Positions 7,415 to 12,228 of a stretch of 12,228 nt of DNA are shown here, piece after piece. Source of the stretch: Rhodocyclaceae bacterium (GTDB lineage: Bacteria > Pseudomonadota > Gammaproteobacteria > Burkholderiales > Rhodocyclaceae). Both the position numbers and the translations under genes were made by a program. Where the stretch lies: positions 1-12,228 of the forward strand of contig JADLGU010000176.1 in assembly GCA_020849155.1 (NCBI GenBank). Reading direction: 5' to 3'. The notes beneath the pieces were generated by a model, which saw only the letters and a list, made by a program, of their open reading frames with translations, was not told the DNA's origin and ran no database searches. The stretch's first letter is position 1. Each line of letters begins with the position of its first letter.

Positions 7415-7432
7415 TAGTCCGGGCGGACTATT
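7413..7432. promoter_or_regulatory. LuxR-box-like dyad shared by divergent PEP-CTERM genes
   Basis: AATAGTCC-GGGC-GGACTATT, with two perfect half-sites. It stands 57 bp from the start codon on its left and 58 bp from the one on its right, and its ends supply the first two bases of a -35 hexamer on each side. The geometry is a mirror image for the two promoters. Confidence 0.82.
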
Positions 7433-7459
7433 GACCCGGTCGTACCGGGCGCCCAGAAT
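7431..7459 (+). promoter_or_regulatory. Predicted sigma-70 promoter of the 7491-8168 gene
   Basis: -35 TTGACC (7431-7436) starts in the dyad; a 17-bp spacer leads to -10 CAGAAT (7454-7459). The implied start near 7466 puts the dyad centre at about -43, as for a classical lux box. Confidence 0.62.
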
Positions 7460-7490
7460 GGCCGCACCCATCCCGGCAGGAGGCATCGCT

Positions 7491-8168
7491 ATGAACGCTT
7501 TCCTCGCACGTGCCCTGATTGTCCTGTTCGCCTGTTTTCTCCTCAGTCGCGCCGCCCTGGCCGCGCTGACGTCCACCCTGGTCGCGACGCAGTACCTCCC
7601 CAGCTTTGCCGTGGCCTCGGGGGCCGAATACGCATTCAAGAGCGTCTCGCTCTACATTAACCCGGCCACCACCAACTGGATCGCCTGGTCGGATTCCTTC
7701 GGCACCCCGCCCGGCACGGCGGACCCCTATGCCTGCCCGACCGGAACCTGCATCGGTCGCCACGGCTTCGGCACCGACGACTTCATCCGGATGACGATAT
7801 CCGGCCCGACCGGCTCTTCGACCCTGAACATCGACAACAACGACGGAACAGGGAATTACTACGGGCCGCAGATGATCCTCTTCGGTACGGCCGCCGGCGC
7901 GCCGGATGTCTATCGAAGGGGAATTTACGGCCCCAGCTACCTGATCAACGAAGGCGGCGCATTCAACGCGCTGTTCGCCTCGGCCGGCACCTACACCTTC
8001 GACTTCTCGTTCCGCAACATGCACAGCAGCAGTGCCGGCCACACCAACATCTTCCTGCTGGTGGATGTGATCCCAGTGCCCGAACCAGAAAGCTGGCTGC
8101 TCCTGCTCGGCGGATTCGGCCTGCTCGGCCTGGCCCGCCGGCGCACCGCGGCGTCCTGCGCAGACTGA
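7491..8168 (+). CDS. PEP-CTERM sorting-domain protein with C-terminal extension (225 aa)
   Basis: ATG at 7491 follows GGCAGGAGG; an upstream in-frame TTG at 7431 lies in the dyad and is rejected. Signal peptide at residues 1-24 (ARALIVLFACFLLSRAALA). The mature domain is predicted beta-rich, with a cysteine pair in ACPTGTC that could form a disulphide, and no recognised catalytic motif. The tail starts at residue 196 (VPVPEPESW, LLLLGGFGLLGLARRR) but continues seven residues beyond the arginines (TAASCAD), including a cysteine; most such tails end within one to three residues. The tail DNA also differs from the shared version in the minus-strand genes. It is divergent from the 6642-7355 gene and convergent with the 8410-9129 gene. 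Function is unknown. Confidence 0.9.
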   Translation: MNAFLARALIVLFACFLLSRAALAALTSTLVATQYLPSFAVASGAEYAFKSVSLYINPATTNWIAWSDSFGTPPGTADPYACPTGTCIGRHGFGTDDFIRMTISGPTGSSTLNIDNNDGTGNYYGPQMILFGTAAGAPDVYRRGIYGPSYLINEGGAFNALFASAGTYTFDFSFRNMHSSSAGHTNIFLLVDVIPVPEPESWLLLLGGFGLLGLARRRTAASCAD

Positions 8169-8191
8169 CTTTTTCCGGAGACCTCGTTCCC

Positions 8192-8393
8192 GTCATTCCG
8201 GCGGAGGCCGGAATCTCCCCCCGTCATTCCGGCGGAGGCCGGAATCTCCCCTCGTCATTCCGGCGGAGGCCGGAATCCAGAGGTTTTCCAACCGCCGTTC
8301 TGGACCCCGGCCTTCGCCGGGGTGACGAGGGATTCGTCATTCCGGCGCCGTCACCCCGGAATGCTTGAGTCCGGGGCGGAATCCAGGGGTTTT
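8192..8393. repeat. Palindromic repeat cluster with 31-bp tandem units and composite element
   Basis: GTCATTCCGGCGGAGGCC-type arms start at 8192, 8223 and 8254, a perfect 31-bp period. The third continues into an inverted doublet ending near 8326, followed by the composite element 8333-8393, identical over 61 bp to 6565-6625. The cluster fills the gap between two convergent PEP-CTERM genes and may serve as a two-way 3' structure. Confidence 0.85.
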
Positions 8394-8409
8394 GCGCCGG
8401 GGTGAAGGA

Positions 8410-9129
8410 TCAGGCCCGCCGCCGCGCGGCGAAGCCGAGCAGGCCGAGGCCGGCGAGCAGCAGGGCCCAGGATCCGGGTTCGGGGACGGCGGTGACGTTG
8501 AACTGAAAGTCGTACTCGACCGAGCCGCCGTAAAACGCATCCGTGCCCCACCCGGGATCGGGAGCAATCCGCGCCAGGGCCGCCAATCGATATGCGCCCG
8601 CCGCCAGCGTGCCGGTTTCGCCGAGGACAAGCGTGTCCCAAGTGCTGGGCGCGACATGATTGAACACTGCGCTGAAGCTGCCGGTATCGAGCAGGAAGAT
8701 CTGCCCGATCCCCAGCCCTCCATCCATGAACGAGCCCAGGCTGCCGCGCAGGCTGTACTGCATGGCGGTTGGCGCGATGAAATCCGCGATGAAATAGGAT
8801 TGCGACACCACCTGGTCCGCAGCCTGCACGCTGAACCCGACGCTCACTTCCCCGCTCCCGGAAAAGACACCGCCCGCCGCGTCGATGAGCGACTTCTGGG
8901 ACGACGAAACCAGAACGTTGCTGCCGGCCCCGCTGAGAATGCCGACCGAATCGTTGAAGGAGCCGGCCAAGATGGACAGGCTGTTCGGGCCATACACACC
9001 CGCAGGGTTGGCCGCGTCCCAGATCGCGACATGGCGGCTTGCGCCGGTGAGTGTTACCGGCGAAGCCGCCGACAGCGACGCAAACAACATGAAAACCGCC
9101 CCAACCGCGCCGCGTAGCATTCCGTTCAT
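8410..9129 (-). CDS. PEP-CTERM sorting-domain protein (239 aa)
   Basis: ATG at 9129 with AAGGAG about 7 nt upstream. Signal peptide at residues 1-23 (GAVGAVFMLFASLSAAS). The mature part (VTLTGASRHVAIWDAANPAGVYG onward) is predicted beta-sandwich, with GSVEYDFQFNVTAVPEPGSW leading into the tail at 215-239. No catalytic motif was recognised. It has no dyad: only 73 bp separate it from the 9203-10066 gene, and an intrinsic terminator occupies part of that gap, leaving about 23 bp before the start codon. Expression therefore probably depends on readthrough from the upstream gene's dyad-linked promoter. The tail DNA and the repeat beyond the stop nearly match those of the 6642-7355 gene. Confidence 0.9.
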   Translation of the reverse strand: MNGMLRGAVGAVFMLFASLSAASPVTLTGASRHVAIWDAANPAGVYGPNSLSILAGSFNDSVGILSGAGSNVLVSSSQKSLIDAAGGVFSGSGEVSVGFSVQAADQVVSQSYFIADFIAPTAMQYSLRGSLGSFMDGGLGIGQIFLLDTGSFSAVFNHVAPSTWDTLVLGETGTLAAGAYRLAALARIAPDPGWGTDAFYGGSVEYDFQFNVTAVPEPGSWALLLAGLGLLGFAARRRA

Positions 9130-9152
9130 GTTTATCTCCTTGGAGAGGGAGT

Positions 9153-9181
9153 AAAAAAAGGGGCGCCAGGCGCCCCTTTTT
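9153..9181 (-). terminator. Intrinsic terminator between two PEP-CTERM genes
   Basis: A near-perfect hairpin, GGGGCGC-CTG-GCGCCCC on the minus strand (9176-9160), is followed by seven Ts and preceded by five As, so it could also act in the plus direction. It lies downstream of the TAA at 9203-9205 and upstream of the next gene's Shine-Dalgarno sequence. Unlike the other PEP-CTERM genes, this one ends in a standard terminator and not in a palindromic repeat. Confidence 0.88.
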
Positions 9182-9202
9182 CGATTGCCGGTCTTCTGGC
9201 CC

Positions 9203-10066
9203 TTACACCGACGTGCGCCGGCGCACCATCACGCCGATCATCGCCAGGCCGGCGAGGAACATCGCGTAGGACTCCGGCTCGGGGACGGCGAAGACGTACT
9301 CGTAACCGAAGGAGGCGGTTTTGCCGCTGGCGAGCGTGCCGAGGTCGTAGGCCAGGCTGATGGAGTTGTCGCCGGCCAGGAAATGGCCTGCCAGTTGTCC
9401 GGCGCTCAGGGCAACGCTCGGATCGACCGGGCTGCAGCAGGAGTAGGGGTCGATATAGGCGGCGATCGAAAAGGCCGAGGCGCTGGTAGTGTTGCGCAGA
9501 GTGACGTCGTGGCCGAAGTACGAGGCGCGCACCGCCGCAGCGCTACCCTGCCCCAGAATCTGATTGTCGGTTGCGTAGCCACCACCCAGTGAAATGCCCT
9601 GATCCGGATCGAAGCCGACGCCCCACTTCACGCTTCGCATGTCGGCGCCGTTGTTGGTGATGCTGACATTCACGCTGAGAATGTTCGCTGCGGTGATCGC
9701 GATGGTCTGCACGAAGCTGAGCGAGCCGAAGGCCAGGCTTACCGCTGCCGTTGTGCCGGCGCCAAATGTGATCGCGCCGAACGGGTTGCTGCCCAGCGAG
9801 GCGGTGACGTCGCCAACGCTGTTCTGGAACCGGTACCAGGAGATCGGCGTGCCATGGTTGACGTATTCGACGCCACCGTAGCTCAGGCCGGGCGTGCCGG
9901 CAGGCGAGCCGGTCGAATCGCTGCTGAACTCGGCGAAGGTGCCGGCGTCGTTGATGCGCGCCGTCAGCGTGCCGTTGGTGATCGTCGTCGTCGCCGCCTG
10001 CGCGGCGCCCATCAGCAGCGCGGCCGCGGCGGCCAGCGTGGTCATTGCGAGTTTTTTCTTCAGCAT
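9203..10066 (-). CDS. PEP-CTERM sorting-domain protein (287 aa)
   Basis: ATG at 10066 with GGGAG about 12 nt upstream, a rather long spacing. Signal peptide at residues 1-24 (MLKKKLAMTTLAAAAALLMG, cleavage after AAQA). The mature domain (TITNGTLTARINDAGTFAEF...) is beta-rich and contains DPYSCCSPVDPS with adjacent cysteines. The tail (261-287) is of a different type from its neighbours: VPEPESYAMFLAGLAMIGVMVRRRTSV, with Tyr-Ala-Met after PEP and no GLGLLGF. It is divergent from the LuxR-type regulator, with the dyad at 10156-10175 between them, and probably leads a unit with the 8410-9129 gene. Function is unknown. Confidence 0.9.
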   Translation of the reverse strand: MLKKKLAMTTLAAAAALLMGAAQAATTTITNGTLTARINDAGTFAEFSSDSTGSPAGTPGLSYGGVEYVNHGTPISWYRFQNSVGDVTASLGSNPFGAITFGAGTTAAVSLAFGSLSFVQTIAITAANILSVNVSITNNGADMRSVKWGVGFDPDQGISLGGGYATDNQILGQGSAAAVRASYFGHDVTLRNTTSASAFSIAAYIDPYSCCSPVDPSVALSAGQLAGHFLAGDNSISLAYDLGTLASGKTASFGYEYVFAVPEPESYAMFLAGLAMIGVMVRRRTSV

Positions 10067-10128
10067 GGTTGTCGTGCTCCCTGGTTCGTAGATCGGAATT
10101 CCAAAGCCAATTGCATATGCCGGACGCG

Positions 10129-10157
10129 ATTCTCAGGGCGCCGCAGGACAACGTCAA
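10129..10157 (-). promoter_or_regulatory. Predicted sigma-70 promoter of the 9203-10066 gene
   Basis: On the minus strand, -35 TTGACG (10157-10152) begins in the dyad; the spacer is 17 bp and the -10 is GAGAAT (10134-10129). The implied start is near 10122, giving a leader of about 56 nt, longer than at the sister promoters. Confidence 0.6.
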
Positions 10158-10175
10158 TAGTCCATCCGGACTATT
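10156..10175. promoter_or_regulatory. LuxR-box-like dyad between PEP-CTERM gene and LuxR-type regulator
   Basis: AATAGTCC-ATCC-GGACTATT, with two perfect half-sites. It overlaps the -35 of the leftward PEP-CTERM promoter. On its right, TAAAAT (10175-10180) could be a -10 for the regulator, and binding would cover it; a second possible -10, TATGAT, lies at 10283-10288. Neither has a good -35, so the regulator's promoter is unresolved. Confidence 0.75.
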
Positions 10176-10315
10176 AAAATCCGCCAGACATAACCTTGGA
10201 GATACGCTGCGCGGCGATTTTCATGGCGGGAAGCCGAATGGGGTGATAACCACATTTCATGCAGGCCCATCCCGTAATCCGATATGATGCGGCCATCCAG
10301 GCAAGCGGCCGGCCC

Positions 10316-11278
10316 ATGAACGAGGTCCTCACACTGCTGCTCGAGCTCTATCGCGGCGCCAGCGAGCGCCCGTTCGAGGAGTTCCAGGAGTTCGCCATCC
10401 GCCTCGTCCAGCCGGCGCTGCGCTTCGAGTCGGCCCGCTGGGGCGCCGGCAGCCTGGAGCCGGATGGCTTCAAGCCCGGCCTGGTGCACCTCCACAACGA
10501 GCCCGACGAGTCCGTCGCCAGCTGGGAGGACGTCCTCGCCCAGGACACCATCGTCCCCGAGGTGCTGGCCCGGCCCGGCGCCACCGTCTCGGCCCACGTG
10601 CCCAGCCGCTACGCCGGCAAGGGCCAGGCCGGCATCCGCGACTACGCCCGCAAGTACCGCCACCAGAACATCCTCGCCACCGCCTTCGTCGCCCCCGGCC
10701 GCGGCTCGGCCGAGTGGCTCTCCTTCTACCGCGGCGGCGCCGACGACTGCTTCAGCGATCCGGAACGGCGGGCCTGCGAGCAACTGACGCCGCACCTGCT
10801 GCAGGCGCTGGCCATCAACCGCAACCTGCACCTCGGCCGGCTGCGCCAGGGCCAGGACGGCGCCTGCTTCGCCATGGCCGACCCGCGCGGCCGCCTGTGG
10901 CACGCCGAGCCGGAATTCCTCGGACTGCTGGAGAGAGAATGGCCGGGCTGGCGGGCGCCGCTCCTGCCGCGGCGGCTGGCCGAGTCGCTCGCGCTCCGCC
11001 CCAACGAAGCCTACGCCGGCAAGCGCTGCCGCATCGGCGCCGCCCTGCTCGGCAAGCTGTTGCTGCTCAAGGCCCGCCCGCGCACGCCCGTCGACGACCT
11101 CACCCCGCGCGAGCTGGAGATCGCCCGCGCCTACGGCAGCGGCCTCAGCCACCGCGAGGTCGCCGCGCAGTTCAACATCTCCCCGGAAACCGTGCGCCAC
11201 CATCTGCGCGCCGTCTTCGGCAAGCTGGGCATCGGCGACAAGGCCGAGCTCGCCCGCTTCCTGCCGCCGTGCCCCTAG
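10316..11278 (+). CDS. LuxR-type HTH transcriptional regulator (320 aa)
   Basis: DNA-binding regulator with a C-terminal LuxR/GerE helix-turn-helix at residues 262-316: LTPRELEIARAYGSGLS, then EVAAQFNISPETVRHHL and KLGIGDKAEL, matching all the usual conserved positions. The N-terminal part (about 1-170) looks like a GAF/PAS-type sensor and contains WLSFYRGGADDCFSDPERR followed by LTPHLLQAL, common in this class. I do not see the Trp/Tyr/Asp-Pro pattern of AHL-binding LuxR proteins, so the ligand is unknown. The start at 10316 is preferred over 10259 because of a TATGAT at 10283-10288 and a conserved-looking MNEVL opening, but neither start has a clear Shine-Dalgarno sequence. It overlaps the hydrolase gene by 10 bp. 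The adjacent dyad makes it the leading candidate to bind all four dyads; this is inference. Confidence 0.9.
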   Translation: MNEVLTLLLELYRGASERPFEEFQEFAIRLVQPALRFESARWGAGSLEPDGFKPGLVHLHNEPDESVASWEDVLAQDTIVPEVLARPGATVSAHVPSRYAGKGQAGIRDYARKYRHQNILATAFVAPGRGSAEWLSFYRGGADDCFSDPERRACEQLTPHLLQALAINRNLHLGRLRQGQDGACFAMADPRGRLWHAEPEFLGLLEREWPGWRAPLLPRRLAESLALRPNEAYAGKRCRIGAALLGKLLLLKARPRTPVDDLTPRELEIARAYGSGLSHREVAAQFNISPETVRHHLRAVFGKLGIGDKAELARFLPPCP

Positions 11279-12087
11279 CCGCCCTCGACGGCGTCGACCT
11301 CCACTACACCGAGCTCGGCCGCGGCCGCCCCTGCCTCGCCCTGCACGGCGGGCTGGGGCTCGATCACAACGCCTTCCTGCCCTGGCTGGCGCCGCTCGGC
11401 GAAGACCTGCGGCTCATCCTCTACGACCATCGCGGCAACGGCCGCTCCGGCCGGCCGCCGCGCGAGACCCTCACCCTGCCGCAGCTCTGCGACGACGCCG
11501 AGGCCCTGCGGCGGCAACTCGGCCTCGGCCCGGCGCTCCTCCTCGGCCACTCCTGCGGCGGCTTCATCGCCCTCGAATACGCCCTGCGCCACCCGCAGTC
11601 CGTCGGCGGCCTGATCCTCGTCGGCAGCGCCACCCGCTTCGACCCCGCCGACCCAGCAATCGTCCAGCGCCTCGCCGCGCGCGGCCTCGCCCCCGCGCTG
11701 GAACGCCTCGTCGCCAGCCCCGCCGACGACCATGACAGCATGCGCCGCTACCTCAACGAGGCGCGCGCCCTCTACTACCCCGCGCTCGACCCGGCCGAGG
11801 CCCGGGCGGCGATCGACCGCATCGTCCTCGACAAGCCGGCCTGGCTGCGCGGCATGGAAATCCTCGCCGGCTGGGACATCGGCGCCCGCCTCGGCGAGAT
11901 CCGCGCGCCGACCCTGATCCTGCACGGCGCCGACGACGCCATCTTCCCCGCCGACGAAGCCGAGCGGCTGCGGCGCGGCATCCCCGGCGCCGAATGCCGC
12001 ATCCTCGAAGGCTGCGGCCACTTCCCCTTCGCCGACCGCCCGCAAGCATTCCTCGCCGCCGTGCGCGATTGGCTGCGACGGATCTAG
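11269..12087 (+). CDS. Alpha/beta hydrolase, proline-iminopeptidase-like (272 aa)
   Basis: Predicted cytoplasmic serine hydrolase of the alpha/beta fold (abhydrolase-1). A GTG start at 11269 overlaps the end of the regulator gene by 10 bp, implying translational coupling; the same frame is open much further upstream but would run inside the regulator gene. Visible motifs: oxyanion-hole loop LHGGLGLDH (25-33), YDHRGNGRS (52-60), nucleophile elbow GHSCGG with Ser95, LHGADDAIFP with the likely acid Asp223, and GCGHFPFADRP with His251. The complete triad suggests an active enzyme; the substrate (ester, lactone or peptide) cannot be read from sequence. The HGG...DH loop recalls proline iminopeptidases. 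Pairing with a LuxR-type regulator suggests that it makes or removes the regulator's ligand (inference). There is no signal peptide. Confidence 0.9.
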   Translation: MPLAALDGVDLHYTELGRGRPCLALHGGLGLDHNAFLPWLAPLGEDLRLILYDHRGNGRSGRPPRETLTLPQLCDDAEALRRQLGLGPALLLGHSCGGFIALEYALRHPQSVGGLILVGSATRFDPADPAIVQRLAARGLAPALERLVASPADDHDSMRRYLNEARALYYPALDPAEARAAIDRIVLDKPAWLRGMEILAGWDIGARLGEIRAPTLILHGADDAIFPADEAERLRRGIPGAECRILEGCGHFPFADRPQAFLAAVRDWLRRI

Positions 12088-12103
12088 CACGCTGGGGAAA
12101 CAC

Positions 12104-12228
12104 CTGGATTCCGGCCTGCGCCGGAATGACGAACTGGACGGCCTGCGCCGGAATGACGATACCCCGTCACCCCGGCGTCCCTTCATCGTCACCCCGGCGT
12201 CCCTTCATCGTCACCCCGGCGTCCCTTC
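12104..12228. repeat. Palindromic repeat cluster running off the right edge, with 22-bp tandem units
   Basis: Starts 17 bases after the hydrolase stop. Two inverted arms (12104-12130 and 12135-12157) are followed by 22-bp direct repeats (CGTCACCCCGGCGTCCCTTC plus AT) at 12165-12186, 12187-12208 and 12209-12228, the last cut by the edge. The tandem unit is a truncated repeat arm that has been amplified. Confidence 0.8.

Noticed and set aside
8192..8284. CRISPR-like array (three regularly spaced repeats)
   Set aside because: The period is 31 bp with only about 6 bp between palindromic arms, and there are no unique spacers or cas genes; it is an amplified intergenic repeat.
10316..10825. AHL-binding (autoinducer) domain in the regulator
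   Set aside because: The expected conserved Trp/Tyr/Asp-Pro pattern is not visible; the WLSFYRGG...FSDPERR...LTPHL pattern fits GAF/PAS-type LuxR regulators better.
10154..11203. 349-codon minus-strand open frame opposite the LuxR-type regulator
   Set aside because: Antisense shadow; the plus strand encodes a full LuxR helix-turn-helix.
10714..11268. Long N-terminal extension of the hydrolase frame
   Set aside because: This part lies inside the regulator gene in another frame and is Arg/Pro/Ala-rich without domains; the GTG at 11269 gives a normal family length.
11275..12192. 305-codon minus-strand open frame opposite the hydrolase
   Set aside because: Shadow of a gene with a complete catalytic triad; it also starts inside the repeat cluster at the edge.

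Overview
The window is high-GC, bacterial and gene-dense. It suggests an environmental betaproteobacterium, probably of the Rhodocyclales/Zoogloeaceae type. The evidence is seven secreted proteins ending in the PEP-CTERM sorting tail (V-PEP, a hydrophobic helix, then RRR) used by exosortase systems of exopolysaccharide-making bacteria, a partial TIGR03790-type gene (a family found only with exosortase systems), and many short palindromic intergenic repeats with GTCATTCCGGCG-type arms. No exosortase gene lies in the window. The species assignment is inference.

Layout, left to right: a TIGR03790-like gene cut by the left edge (-, 1-918); PEP-CTERM genes on the minus strand at 1193-1786, 2145-2912 and 3040-5181 (the last with six HAF repeats); a DHH-family phosphoesterase (-, 5474-6457); a divergent PEP-CTERM pair, 6642-7355 (-) and 7491-8168 (+); PEP-CTERM genes at 8410-9129 and 9203-10066 (-), separated by an intrinsic terminator; then, divergently, a LuxR-type regulator (+, 10316-11278) overlapping an alpha/beta hydrolase (+, 11269-12087). 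Palindromic repeats fill most 3' intergenic gaps.

The main discovery is a shared regulatory module. A 20-bp dyad, AATAGTCC-N4-GGACTATT, occurs four times (1842-1861, 5247-5266, 7413-7432, 10156-10175), each time in the promoter region of a PEP-CTERM gene. At five promoters its last two bases form the start of a -35 hexamer (TTGAC- or TTGCC-like), followed after 16-17 bp by a weak -10. This is lux-box geometry, centred near -42.5. The 7413-7432 site serves two divergent genes with mirror-image spacing. The two PEP-CTERM genes without a dyad sit directly downstream of genes that have one, so four dyads could control all seven. The LuxR/hydrolase pair, beside the fourth dyad, is the obvious candidate regulator; that link is inference.

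A second pattern concerns the 3' ends. Five PEP-CTERM genes share nearly the same DNA for the sorting tail, and a palindromic repeat usually begins three bases after their stop codon. Two of them also share an identical 61-bp repeat downstream. This suggests that tail plus repeat has been copied or gene-converted as a unit.
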